A stretch of DNA of 64,000 bases from an uncultured Bacteroidales bacterium (GTDB lineage: Bacteria > Bacteroidota > Bacteroidia > Bacteroidales > F082): positions 1 to 64,000 of the forward strand of contig OMYA01000010.1 of the NCBI GenBank assembly GCA_900315175.1, written 5' to 3'. The translations under genes and the position numbers were made by a program. Below the pieces are notes generated by a model. That model was not told where the DNA came from, searched no databases, and worked only from the letters and a program-made list of their open reading frames with translations. Positions 43,772 to 52,063 of the stretch are shown here, piece after piece. Every line of letters starts with the position of its first letter. Within the stretch, counting starts at the first letter, position 1.

Positions 43772-45060
43772 TCTACTGCAATTTTAATAGTGTCAGTCAG
43801 GCCATCGGCGTTTGTTATCTTCAGGAAATAAAAGCCTTTTGGAAGATTTTCGACATTGATGACATGCTCGCTGAGACAGTCGTTCACGAAGATATTCTCT
43901 GAAAAGACAGCTTGTCCTAAAGTATTGAATAACAATATATTAGCTCTACCTGAATTATTTTGGTAAAACCTTAAATTAATTTCTGATGAAGCAGGGTTTG
44001 GGAAGACATCGTAGCTCAACTCGTTGGCATTCAGCTCGTTGACGTCTTCATTAAGGCTCACGACGAGGTCCATGGTGACAGGGATATGGTCGGAGTTGTG
44101 GAAGAGAGCGTTGGCCACTTCTTGTGAAACCGCTTGGTTTGTCGGGTTGTTGATGCTTTTGTTGAAACGGTTGCCGTCGTTGCCGAGGGCGTTGTAGCTG
44201 CCACCTACGTAGCGGATGTTTTCTCTGCCTCCGTAGATGTTTTCCGACATCAGGATGAAGTCGAAGCGGTCGTCCATGCCACCTGACGAGTGGCAGTTGC
44301 TGTCGCTGTCTTTATGTGTGGATTGGGTGTGATATTCTTTGAAGTTGTAGTTTGAATTCCAGTTTCCGACGCCGTAAGGGTAGAGCGGGTCGATGAAATA
44401 GGAGTTCGGGTAGGCTGTCTCGTTTGTAAGTGCTTGATAGGCAGGTTCTGACGAGGTATATAGGTTGAAGTCGCCCATGATGAGGACATTACGTTCGCGG
44501 TAATTATTCTCAAGATATCTCATGGTGTTTTCGACCATCATTTTGCGTTTGCTTTCGTTGTCGGAGCCAGTGCCGGCTTTAAGATGTGCTATGACGCATG
44601 TCAAGGTGACGCGGTCGGATTCGTCGTTTTTGAATTTGAAATCATAGACATCGACGTCGCGGGTGTAAGTTTGCGCGACATGATGTCCGACGAGTGTAAG
44701 TTTTGTGGAGTTGTAGAAGATGCAGTTGATGAGTGACGATGTGTTGCCGGTGTTTGAGCCGGGGCTTGTCATCCAGTAATTTAAGCCGTTGATATTGAGC
44801 ACGTTATTGACAAAGTCGTTTGGCAGGGAGCTGCTTCTGCCGATTTCGCAGACGGTGAATATGTCGGGGTAATAAGCTGTCAGGATGGTGCGGATGTAGT
44901 TGTTTTTATCGCTGACGTTGTTGTTAGTTGTGTTGCAGTAGCCGGTGTTATTGCCGTAGTTTAAAAGGTTGTATTGCATCACTTTCAGCGTCTCGGGTTG
45001 ACCGAGCAACGCTGAAAATGACGCGATTATCAATAATATGGTAATTGATAGTTTTTTCAT
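43768..45060 (-). CDS. Secreted endonuclease/exonuclease/phosphatase-family protein with T9SS signal
   Basis: 430 residues. Signal peptide (about 1-20). The EEP catalytic fold shows VMQYNLLNYG, FTVCEIG, VTCVIAHLKAGTGSDNESKR, VLIMGDFNLYTSSEPAY, RFDFILMSE and NSDHIPVTMDL, i.e. the metal- and phosphate-binding Asn, Glu, His, Asp and final DH residues. The last 75 residues are a T9SS type A signal (YDVFPNPASSEINLRF ... TIKIAVE). Outside the cell it could cleave DNA, RNA or phosphorylated or lipid substrates. It starts 2 bp after rluB and overlaps the transporter gene. Confidence 0.9.
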   Translation of the reverse strand: MKKLSITILLIIASFSALLGQPETLKVMQYNLLNYGNNTGYCNTTNNNVSDKNNYIRTILTAYYPDIFTVCEIGRSSSLPNDFVNNVLNINGLNYWMTSPGSNTGNTSSLINCIFYNSTKLTLVGHHVAQTYTRDVDVYDFKFKNDESDRVTLTCVIAHLKAGTGSDNESKRKMMVENTMRYLENNYRERNVLIMGDFNLYTSSEPAYQALTNETAYPNSYFIDPLYPYGVGNWNSNYNFKEYHTQSTHKDSDSNCHSSGGMDDRFDFILMSENIYGGRENIRYVGGSYNALGNDGNRFNKSINNPTNQAVSQEVANALFHNSDHIPVTMDLVVSLNEDVNELNANELSYDVFPNPASSEINLRFYQNNSGRANILLFNTLGQAVFSENIFVNDCLSEHVINVENLPKGFYFLKITNADGLTDTIKIAVE

Positions 45061-45062
45061 GA

Positions 45063-46301
45063 CTATTCAATACGTTTGAGCATTGAGATTTCGGCGCTGG
45101 TGAGGAAGCGCCAGTGGCCGCGAGGCAGGTTTTGTTTTGTGAGTCCTGCGAGCATCACGCGGTCGAGTTTAATCACTTCATAGCCGAGGCTTTCGAAGAT
45201 GCGGCGTACGATGTGGTTACGTCCGGAGTGTATTTCCACGCCGATTTCGCGCATGGTAGGGTCGTCGGAGACGTAGTCGATTTTGTCGACTTCTATAGGG
45301 CCGTCTTCGAGGGTGAGGCCTTTTTCTATTTTCTCGAAGTCGCTTTCAGTCAGAGGCTTGTTAAGTGTGACGTGGTACAGTTTCTTCACGTTATGGCTTG
45401 GGTGTGTGAGTGTCTTGGCGAGTTCGCCGTCGTTGGTGAGGAGCAGCAGGCCTATGGTGTTACGGTCGAGTCTGCCCACCGGGTAGATACGTTCTTGGCA
45501 AGCGCCTTCGACGAGGTCCATGACGGTATGGCGTTCGTATGGGTCGTCGCTGGTGGTGATGACGCCTTTAGGCTTGTTTAACAAGACATAACGAAGTTTC
45601 TCACGGTTGAGAGTTTGTCCGCCGTACACCACTTTGTCGGAGGTTTTCACTTTGGTGCCGAGTTCGGTGACCACTTCGCCGTTCACTGTGACAGCGCCAG
45701 CGAGGATGAGGTCGTCGGCTTCGCGGCGTGAGCAGATGCCTGAGTCGGCGAGGTATTTGTTGAGGCGGATTTCGCCTGTTGCCTGTGGGCGGTCGAATTC
45801 CGGGTCTTTCTCGCGGCGGTATCCGCGGCGGCCACCATGTGTCGGACGTTCCTCGTCACGGTCAAAGCGTTTGCCGAAAGGCTTTTTATCACCGAAAGGC
45901 TTTTTATCGCCAAAAGGTTTTTTGTCGCCAAAAGGTTTTTTGTCGCCGAAAGGTTTTTTGTCGCCGAAAGGCTTTCTTGATCCGCGTTCTTCACGTTCTT
46001 CCTTGTTGAAAGATCTTCTGCCAAAAGGCTTCTTATCGTTTCGTTCTTCATCGTTAAATCTCTTACCGTAAGGTTTACGGTCGTCACGACCGAAGGATTT
46101 TCTCTCGCCTCTTTCGTCATCACGACGGCCGAAGCTGCGTTTTTCGCCGAAAGGTTTTCTTTCATGGCGTTCTTCGTCGCCCTCACGGCGAGCTTTTTCT
46201 TTTTCAAACTGCGCTAATCTCTCGTCACTGAATCTTCTGACTTCAGCAGTTTTTCTTCTGGCAACGTGCTGACGTTTGCCGTTTCTTTCTTCGTTATTCA
46301 T
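45063..46301 (-). CDS. rluB: 23S rRNA pseudouridine synthase (RluB type) with long repetitive N-terminus
   Basis: 412 residues from ATG 46301. The C-terminal 240 residues are the catalytic part: S4 RNA-binding domain (RLNKYLADSGICSRREADDL), then LLNKPKGVITTSDDP and the catalytic aspartate in YPVGRLDRNTIGLLLLTNDG. The first 165 residues are a highly charged, low-complexity extension rich in K, R, E, D, G and F. It contains six GDKKPF hexapeptides in a row (DNA 45873-45980) and looser RKPFG/KSFG repeats. It modifies a uridine in large-subunit rRNA. The extension is probably disordered and may bind RNA. A -7 box at 46335-46342 excludes the TTG at 46337. First gene of the unit leading to dnaG. 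Confidence 0.92.
   Translation of the reverse strand: MNNEERNGKRQHVARRKTAEVRRFSDERLAQFEKEKARREGDEERHERKPFGEKRSFGRRDDERGERKSFGRDDRKPYGKRFNDEERNDKKPFGRRSFNKEEREERGSRKPFGDKKPFGDKKPFGDKKPFGDKKPFGDKKPFGKRFDRDEERPTHGGRRGYRREKDPEFDRPQATGEIRLNKYLADSGICSRREADDLILAGAVTVNGEVVTELGTKVKTSDKVVYGGQTLNREKLRYVLLNKPKGVITTSDDPYERHTVMDLVEGACQERIYPVGRLDRNTIGLLLLTNDGELAKTLTHPSHNVKKLYHVTLNKPLTESDFEKIEKGLTLEDGPIEVDKIDYVSDDPTMREIGVEIHSGRNHIVRRIFESLGYEVIKLDRVMLAGLTKQNLPRGHWRFLTSAEISMLKRIE
45873..45980 (-). repeat. 18-bp tandem repeat (six units) in the rluB coding region
   Basis: Six near-identical 18-bp units encode consecutive GDKKPF hexapeptides. They differ mainly at synonymous positions. Copy number is likely to vary between strains. 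Confidence 0.85.
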
Positions 46302-46334
46302 TGTTAAAAAATTATTATAATAAAATTTGGGCTG

Positions 46335-46342
46335 CAAAATTA
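46335..46342 (-). promoter_or_regulatory. -7 box (TAATTTTG, minus strand) for rluB
   Basis: CAAAATTA on the plus strand. It would give a leader of about 28 nt before ATG 46301. Confidence 0.55.
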
Positions 46343-46476
46343 CAAAATTTTAAGGCACATAGTATTAAAAAATTAACAAGTTATCAACAATTGAGATTCA
46401 TCGCCTTTCAGGCTTTGAATGACACATCAATAAACTGGATAATCAAGCGCGGCTTGAAAGTTCATACAAAAAATGT

Positions 46477-46510
46477 TGTCATTCCGAGTGAGTGGCAAGA
46501 GGAATCTCAA
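46477..46510. repeat. Dispersed REP-like repeat, type B (diverged)
   Basis: TTGTCATTCCGAGTGAGTGG followed by CAAGAGGAATCTCAAA, in the divergent region between rluB and the subtilase gene. Confidence 0.7.
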
Positions 46511-46538
46511 AAAAAATAAGTATCTCAAAATTTTTTTA

Positions 46539-46546
46539 TATCTTTG
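46539..46546 (+). promoter_or_regulatory. -7 box (TATCTTTG) for the subtilase gene
   Basis: TAnnTTTG element 30 bp ahead of ATG 46577. Confidence 0.6.
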
Positions 46547-46576
46547 CACAATTAATTTTAATAAAGTTTTAAAACA

Positions 46577-48214
46577 ATGAAAAAGTTATCGTTTTTAATG
46601 ATTTTACTGGTGGCAGCAGTTGTAATGCAGGCACAGATTGCCACGAACATTTATTGGGTAAAGTTTGCAGACAAGGCAAACTCGCCTTATTCCATTGACA
46701 ATCCTGAAGAATTCTTGAGCCAGAGGGCTTTAGAGCGTCGTGCGAGACTCAATATTGCCATCGACGAGTATGACATCCCTGTGAACCCTCAGTATTTGCA
46801 GGCTGTCGCTGATTGCGGGGCACAGCTTCTGAACCCTTCAAAATGGTTGAACGGAGTATCAATCTACACTACAAGCCAGAGTGTTGTTGACGCTATCAAC
46901 GCCTTGGAGTTTGTGGATGCTGTAAGAAACTGCCCTGATTTTCCTGAGGCTCAGCGCGACAAGGAGATTTGGCTTGCCAACGAGATGAAGGAATCGGGCA
47001 AACCTGTTGTTTACAGAGATTTCTATGGTGGAGCTCATGACCAGGTTTATCAGTTGAGAGCCAATGAGTTGCACGACATGGGATATAACGGCGAGGGTGT
47101 TGTTATAGCTGTGTTGGACGGTGGTTTCAGTGGCACAGAGGAGGCAACATGTTTCGACAATATGCGTGCAGAAGGCCGTTTGCTTGGTGTGCGTGACTTT
47201 GTTTACGGTTCGACATCGGTGTATTCACAGAGCACACACGGAACTTCATGTTTGAGCACGATGGCGGCTTACGACCCGAACAACATGGTTGGAACAGCTT
47301 ACAAGGCATCATATTATCTGTTCCATACTGAAGACGGTAACGGGGAGAACATTGTCGAGGAGTTCAACTGGGTGTCAGGTGCGGAACTCGCTGACAGTCT
47401 TGGTGTTGACGTGTGCTCGACATCATTGGGTTACATTGATTTCGACATGTCGCAGTGGGATCATGCCTTCAGTGATTTCGATGGTAAAACAGCTCCAATG
47501 ACCATTGGTGCTGAGATTGCTGCAAGCCGTGGCATGATTTGCATGAACTCGGCTGGCAATGAAGGTGGTGGCAACTGCACATTGGGAATCCCTGCAGACG
47601 CTGAGCATATCATCACTGTGGGCGCTGTCAACGCATCAGGTCAGCGTGCATCATTCAGCTCTGTCGGCCCAACCTATGACGGCCGTATCAAGCCGGATGT
47701 GATGGCAATGGGCGAAGGCACTTACGTTGCTTCAGGATACGGAAGCTGGTGGCCTTATTACAATGGTGACGGCACCTCATTCTCATGCCCTGTGTTGGCA
47801 GGTGCTGTGGCATGTCTGCGTCAGGCAAGACCAAATGCATCGGTGCAGGAGATTTGCGACGCTTTGAGAGCAGCTGGCAATAACGTCAACAACCCTGACA
47901 GCTATAACGGCTACGGTATCCCGGATTTCGTGGCAGCCCTTGGAATGGTTGATGTTAATGAGATTTCAATTGATAACAACGAGATTTTGAGCGTGTTCCC
48001 TAACCCAAGCAAGGGCAATGTGACCGTTACATTGCAAGAAGGCGCTGAAATCAATGGCATCACATTATACGACATAACAGGTAAGGTGTTATATAACACA
48101 GCAAACGTCAACGAGATAGAATCTGCAATCAACAACTTGAAATCAGGAGTTTACACCGTTCAGGTTAATTCAGAAAAAGGAAATCAGGTGTTGAAGGTCG
48201 TTTTGACAAAGTAA
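46577..48214 (+). CDS. Secreted subtilisin-like serine protease (S8) with T9SS signal
   Basis: 545 residues. Signal peptide of about 20 residues, then a propeptide-like region (to about 150). The catalytic triad is present: Asp in VVIAVLDGGF (about residue 180), His in STHGTSCLSTMA (about 218) and Ser in GTSFSCPVLAGA (about 404), with the oxyanion Asn in NSAGNEGGG. The last 75 residues form a T9SS type A signal (LSVFPNPSKGNVTVTL ... VLKVVLTK). It is expected to work as a protease outside the cell or on its surface. Own promoter and own terminator, monocistronic. Confidence 0.93.
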   Translation: MKKLSFLMILLVAAVVMQAQIATNIYWVKFADKANSPYSIDNPEEFLSQRALERRARLNIAIDEYDIPVNPQYLQAVADCGAQLLNPSKWLNGVSIYTTSQSVVDAINALEFVDAVRNCPDFPEAQRDKEIWLANEMKESGKPVVYRDFYGGAHDQVYQLRANELHDMGYNGEGVVIAVLDGGFSGTEEATCFDNMRAEGRLLGVRDFVYGSTSVYSQSTHGTSCLSTMAAYDPNNMVGTAYKASYYLFHTEDGNGENIVEEFNWVSGAELADSLGVDVCSTSLGYIDFDMSQWDHAFSDFDGKTAPMTIGAEIAASRGMICMNSAGNEGGGNCTLGIPADAEHIITVGAVNASGQRASFSSVGPTYDGRIKPDVMAMGEGTYVASGYGSWWPYYNGDGTSFSCPVLAGAVACLRQARPNASVQEICDALRAAGNNVNNPDSYNGYGIPDFVAALGMVDVNEISIDNNEILSVFPNPSKGNVTVTLQEGAEINGITLYDITGKVLYNTANVNEIESAINNLKSGVYTVQVNSEKGNQVLKVVLTK

Positions 48215-48236
48215 AAGTTTTACCTGGTATTTAAAG

Positions 48237-48267
48237 AGACGTCATAGTTTTATGGCGTCTTTTTTTT
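48237..48267 (+). terminator. Terminator of the subtilase gene
   Basis: AGACGTCATA (48237-48246) pairs with TATGGCGTCT (48251-48260, one G-T pair) with a 4-nt loop and a run of seven T. Confidence 0.85.
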
Positions 48268-48316
48268 GTTTAAAAATAATTTTTTCACTTTTTTCTTGCT
48301 TTTGCCAAATTATTTA

Positions 48317-48324
48317 TATCTTTG
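48317..48324 (+). promoter_or_regulatory. -7 box (TATCTTTG) for the oxygen-defence cluster
   Basis: TAnnTTTG element 20 bp ahead of ATG 48345. It shows that the longer in-frame extension from 48252, which runs through the terminator, is not translated. Confidence 0.6.
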
Positions 48325-48344
48325 TAGACAAAAATATTTTAAAA

Positions 48345-49325
48345 ATGGATTTAACTACATCATATTTGGGATTAAAGCTTAAAAATCCTATTGTTGTCGG
48401 AAGTTCCACTTTTACGGGAACCGTTGACGGTATTGTGAATTGCGCAAAGGCAGGTGCTGGCGCTGTGGTGCTGAAATCGCTCTTCGAAGAGCAGATTCTT
48501 TCAGATATTAAAAAGGAAGAAGGCTATACAGATATCTATAACTCAAGTCCGGAGGCAGACCTTTACATGAAGACATTCCTTCGCGGGAATGAGATTGCTA
48601 TTTATGAAAACCTTATCCGCGAGGCTAAGAAAACCGTGGATATCCCGATTATCGCGAGCATCAACTGTGCTGACAAAGGCGAATGGGTGAGTTTTGCGAA
48701 GGAGCTTCAGGATGCTGGAGCCGACGCTTTGGAACTGAACATCGCAGTGTCGCCATTCGACAAAGATATCCCATCGAAAAACATTGAGGATGAAGTGGTT
48801 AACATCTTCAACGAGGTGAAGAAGACCGTGACAATACCTGTTTCTGTGAAACTCGGCAACCATTTCACAAATATCGGCAACCTCGCTTTCCGTCTTAGCA
48901 TGGCAGGCGCGGCAGGTCTGGTGCTTTTCAACCGTTTCTACAACCCGACAATCGACATCGAGCAAATGAAAGTCGTTCCGGGTTCAGCATTGTCAGTTGA
49001 GGAAGAGAACAGCGACACCTTGAGATGGATATCGTTGCTCACAGCTCAGGAGATCCCTTGTGACCTCTCTGCTTCGACAGGCGTTCATTCAGCGGAAGAC
49101 GTTGTGCGTCAGATACTTGCAGGTGCTGAGTCAGTGCAGGTGTGCAGCGTTTTGTATCGCAAAGGCGTGAAATACATCTCAGAAATGGTGGAAGGCGTCG
49201 AGAAATGGATGGCAAAGCATAACTTCAAGAGCATCTGCGACTTCAAAGGCAAATGCAGCGCCTCAGCCGACGTGAAAGTCTTCGAAAGACTGCAATATTT
49301 GAGAAGAAACAACGATTTAAATTAA
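48345..49325 (+). CDS. Dihydroorotate dehydrogenase-like flavoprotein
   Basis: 326 residues from ATG 48345. TIM-barrel FMN protein related to class 1 dihydroorotate dehydrogenases: LGLKLKNPIVVGSSTFTG, IIASINCADKGEW, ALELNIAVSP, VSVKLGNHFTNI and the phosphate-binding end (STGVHSAEDVVRQILAGAESVQVCS). The usual catalytic-loop pattern NxSCPN is replaced by NIAVSPFD and the active-site cysteine is absent, so pyrimidine synthesis is doubtful. It belongs to the DHOD-like group common in Bacteroidetes. Rubredoxin follows 18 bp later, which suggests an electron-transfer role. Confidence 0.8.
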   Translation: MDLTTSYLGLKLKNPIVVGSSTFTGTVDGIVNCAKAGAGAVVLKSLFEEQILSDIKKEEGYTDIYNSSPEADLYMKTFLRGNEIAIYENLIREAKKTVDIPIIASINCADKGEWVSFAKELQDAGADALELNIAVSPFDKDIPSKNIEDEVVNIFNEVKKTVTIPVSVKLGNHFTNIGNLAFRLSMAGAAGLVLFNRFYNPTIDIEQMKVVPGSALSVEEENSDTLRWISLLTAQEIPCDLSASTGVHSAEDVVRQILAGAESVQVCSVLYRKGVKYISEMVEGVEKWMAKHNFKSICDFKGKCSASADVKVFERLQYLRRNNDLN

Positions 49326-49343
49326 TATAAAACATTCAAGACT

Positions 49344-49502
49344 ATGGCAAAATACGTATGTGATGTCTGTGGTTATGAATATGACCCGGCAGTTGGCGAT
49401 CCGGACAACGGCATCGCTCCAGGAACTCCATTCGACAAATTACCAGACAGCTGGTCATGCCCACTTTGCGGCGTCGGAAAAGAACACTTTGAAATGAAGT
49501 AG
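49344..49502 (+). CDS. Rubredoxin
   Basis: 52 residues. Small one-iron electron carrier. Both cysteine pairs are in place: [12 protein letters not shown] and [12 protein letters not shown], with the usual [17 protein letters not shown] middle. It sits between the DHOD-like gene (18-bp gap) and the flavin reductase-rubredoxin fusion (18-bp gap). It probably passes electrons to the flavodiiron protein. Confidence 0.95.
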   Translation: MAKYVCDVCGYEYDPAVGDPDNGIAPGTPFDKLPDSWSCPLCGVGKEHFEMK

Positions 49503-49520
49503 TTGATCAGTTAGAAGTTA

Positions 49521-50129
49521 ATGGATACCAAGTCCCTATCAAAGATTGGATACGGTCTTTATGTCCTGACGACGAACTACGACAACATCGACAACGGCTG
49601 CATCATCAACACGGTGCAGCAGGTGACAAGCAATCCGCTGCGTTTGTCGATAGTGGTGAACAAAGACAATTACACGCACGACCTCATTCTTGACTCGTGC
49701 GTGTTCAATATCAATGTGTTGACGACAGAGACACCGTTTAAGGTGTTCGAACACTTTGGTTTTCAGTCGGGAAAGAACGTAAACAAATTCGCGGATTGCG
49801 AGCAGGAGCTGCGCGCCGTGAACCATGTGCTGTATCTGCCAAAGCATATCAACGCTTATTTCGCCTGCAGGGTGGTGAAGACGATAGACCTCGGCACGCA
49901 TACCATGTTTATCGCAGATGTGCTCGATGCAGTGCAGGTAAACGACAAAGACTCAGTGACTTACGATTATTATCAGAAAAATATCAAACCTAAAGAAAAG
50001 GTGACGAAGGGCTGCTGGGTTTGCAAGGTGTGCGGCTGGGTGTATGAAGGCAATCCGTTGCCGGATGACATCATTTGTCCGATTTGCAAACACGGGAAAG
50101 AAGATTTTGAGTATCAGGAGCCGACATGA
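49521..50129 (+). CDS. Flavin reductase-rubredoxin fusion (high-molecular-weight rubredoxin type)
   Basis: 202 residues. The N-terminal 150 residues match the FMN-binding flavin reductase-like fold (YGLYVLTTNYDNIDNGCIIN, NPLRLSIVVNKDNYTHDLI, VFNINVLTTETPF). The C-terminal part is a rubredoxin domain with CKVCGWVYEGNPLPDD and CPICKHGKEDFEY. In acetogens and other anaerobes such Hrb proteins move electrons from NAD(P)H to flavodiiron proteins, and the flavodiiron gene follows directly here. Confidence 0.92.
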   Translation: MDTKSLSKIGYGLYVLTTNYDNIDNGCIINTVQQVTSNPLRLSIVVNKDNYTHDLILDSCVFNINVLTTETPFKVFEHFGFQSGKNVNKFADCEQELRAVNHVLYLPKHINAYFACRVVKTIDLGTHTMFIADVLDAVQVNDKDSVTYDYYQKNIKPKEKVTKGCWVCKVCGWVYEGNPLPDDIICPICKHGKEDFEYQEPT

Positions 50130-50149
50130 GGAGAAACTAGTGATGTGAA

Positions 50150-50179
50150 TGAGATTCCTCACTGCGTTCGGAATGACAA
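50150..50179. repeat. Dispersed REP-like repeat, type B
   Basis: GAGATTCCTCACTGCGTTCG followed by GAATGACAA, between the flavin reductase-rubredoxin gene and the flavodiiron gene. It creates a false N-terminal extension (MNEIPHCVRND) of the next gene. Confidence 0.8.
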
Positions 50180-50201
50180 ACAAGGATTAAATTTATTTAA
50201 T

Positions 50202-51383
50202 ATGAATATAAAATTAGCAGAAAATATTTATTACGTCGGGGTTAATGATCGCAAGACGGAGATGTTTGAGAACCATATAGAGCTGCCGACTGGCGTGTCA
50301 TATAACTCATATCTTATTGTAGATGATAAGGTTGCGTTGATTGACCCGGTGGAGCCGGAGTTCATGGCGCAGTATATTTCCCAGATCAGGCGCATCTTGG
50401 GTGACCGTAAAGTCGATTACCTCATCGTGAACCATGACGAGCCTGACCACAGTGGCTCGGTGGGTGCTGTGTTGAGAGAATGGCGTGATGTGACAGTGGT
50501 CGGAAACGCCAAGACATTCGCGCCTTTGGAGAACTTCTACGGTGAGATTGCAAACAAGAAAGTCGTGGCGGAAGGCGAGACCTTAAGCCTTGGCAGTCAT
50601 ACGCTTCAGTTCTTCATGGCTCCTATGTGCCACTGGCCTGAGTCGATGGTGACATACGAGCAGACCTCGAGAATAGCCTTCACCAACGATGCTTTCGGAG
50701 GTTTCGGCGCCTTGAACGGTGGTATCTTCGACGACGAGGTGAACCTTGATTTTTATGAGGACGACATGCGCCGTTACTATGCCAACATCGTCGGAAAGGT
50801 GGCGATGATGGCTCTGAAGACCATTCAGAAGGCGCAGACTTTGGATATCAAGATGATAGCGCCGTCGCATGGCTTGATATGGAGAAGCAACCTGCAGTGG
50901 GTCATCGACAGATACACCGCATGGAGCCAGCATCAGAGCAAAGAAGGCGTGGTCATCGTCTACGGCTCGATGTACGGAAACACGGGCAGGATGGCTGATA
51001 TCGTGGCTCGCGGCGTGGCCGATGCAGGAGTGAAGGAGATTAAGGTTTACGACGTGTCGAAGACCGAGACCTCGTTCATTTTCAGCGACATCTGGAAGTA
51101 CAAAGGCGTGGTTTTGGGCGCCTGTTCGCATTACGGAAGCATCTTCCCAAACATGGTGGGTTTGCTGCATGAAATCAGCGAATACAAGCCTCAAAACAAG
51201 GTGTTCGGTCTTTTTGGCGGTGCTTCGTGGAGCGGCGGTGGTCTCAAAACGTTAAAAGAAAACGCTGAAGCTTGCAAATGGAACATTGTGAGCGAGCCGG
51301 TGGAGGTGAAGGGAGCTCCGATTCGTGAAGAGGACATCGAGAAGCTGTATAATTTAGGCCTTGAAATAGGAAAATCAATGTAG
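50202..51383 (+). CDS. Flavodiiron protein (O2/NO reductase, FprA type)
   Basis: 393 residues from ATG 50202; an in-frame ATG at 50145 lies upstream of a REP-like repeat and is rejected. The N-terminal metallo-beta-lactamase domain holds the diiron ligands in VNHDEPDHSGSVGAV, MCHWPESMVTY, FTNDAFGGFG and APSHGLIW. The C-terminal flavodoxin domain (from about residue 260) begins VIVYGSMYGNTGRMADIVA. It reduces O2 to water or NO to N2O in the cytoplasm with electrons from rubredoxin, both supplied by the genes just upstream. Confidence 0.95.
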   Translation: MNIKLAENIYYVGVNDRKTEMFENHIELPTGVSYNSYLIVDDKVALIDPVEPEFMAQYISQIRRILGDRKVDYLIVNHDEPDHSGSVGAVLREWRDVTVVGNAKTFAPLENFYGEIANKKVVAEGETLSLGSHTLQFFMAPMCHWPESMVTYEQTSRIAFTNDAFGGFGALNGGIFDDEVNLDFYEDDMRRYYANIVGKVAMMALKTIQKAQTLDIKMIAPSHGLIWRSNLQWVIDRYTAWSQHQSKEGVVIVYGSMYGNTGRMADIVARGVADAGVKEIKVYDVSKTETSFIFSDIWKYKGVVLGACSHYGSIFPNMVGLLHEISEYKPQNKVFGLFGGASWSGGGLKTLKENAEACKWNIVSEPVEVKGAPIREEDIEKLYNLGLEIGKSM

Positions 51384-51442
51384 GGACAAGGCATGCCTTG
51401 TCCGTACTGGAATAAGAATGTTAATATTAAAATTGAAAGATT

Positions 51443-52018
51443 ATGATTGAATTACCGAAATTACCGTATGAGATGGGGGCGTTGGAGCCGCATATCTCGC
51501 AGAAGACATTGGAGTTTCACTATGGCAAGCATCATAACGGCTATGTGAACAATTTGAACAAGCTCATCGCGGGCACTCCGTTTGAGGGAAAGAGCCTTGA
51601 GGAGATTGTGAAGACCTCGCAGGGTGGCATGTTTAACAATGCAGCTCAGGTGTGGAACCATACGTTTTACTGGAACTGCATGACACCAAACCCGAAGAGG
51701 ACTGCTCCGGAAGGCAAGCTCATGGACGCCATAGCGCGTGACTTTGGCAGCTTCGAGGCGTTTAAAGAGAAGTTTATCAACGCTTGCGTGACATTGTTCG
51801 GCTCAGGCTGGGCATGGCTCGTCGCTGACAAAGACGGAAAATTGTCTGTTATGCAGACTTCAAACGCACAGACACCTCTGACAGAAGGCCTGAAGCCACT
51901 GTTGGTGTGCGACGTCTGGGAACACGCATATTACTTGGATTACCAAAATCTCAGAGCTAACTATGTTAACGAGTTCTGGGCAATAATTAATTGGGAGTTC
52001 GTAGAAAGTAATTATTAA
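51443..52018 (+). CDS. sodB: Superoxide dismutase (Fe/Mn family)
   Basis: 191 residues, complete. Metal ligands are in EFHYGKHHNGYV (His26/27 region), NNAAQVWNHTFYWN (His about 74) and VCDVWEHAYYLDY (Asp and His). GGMFNNAAQVWNH and FGSGWAWLV are typical of iron-type or cambialistic enzymes in Bacteroides. It removes superoxide, complementing the flavodiiron protein encoded 59 bp upstream. Last gene of the cluster. Confidence 0.95.
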   Translation: MIELPKLPYEMGALEPHISQKTLEFHYGKHHNGYVNNLNKLIAGTPFEGKSLEEIVKTSQGGMFNNAAQVWNHTFYWNCMTPNPKRTAPEGKLMDAIARDFGSFEAFKEKFINACVTLFGSGWAWLVADKDGKLSVMQTSNAQTPLTEGLKPLLVCDVWEHAYYLDYQNLRANYVNEFWAIINWEFVESNY

Positions 52019-52052
52019 TGAGGTTCCTCGCACTTTGTGCTTGGAATGACAA
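52018..52052. repeat. Dispersed REP-like repeat, type B
   Basis: ATGAGGTTCCTCGCACTTTG followed by TGCTTGGAATGAC, directly after the superoxide dismutase stop codon. Confidence 0.8.
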
Positions 52053-52063
52053 TTATTTTTTAA

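Noticed and set aside
46301-46519. Plus-strand frame of 72 codons between rluB and the subtilase gene
   Set aside because: Its end (VVIPSEWQEESQ) is a translated type B REP-like repeat, and the start lies at the rluB promoter.
48252-48344. N-terminal extension of the DHOD-like protein
   Set aside because: It would be translated from sequence that overlaps the subtilase terminator and the -7 box at 48317.
50145-50201. N-terminal extension of the flavodiiron protein
   Set aside because: The extra residues MNEIPHCVRNDK come from a REP-like repeat. The conserved protein starts at MNIKLAEN (50202).
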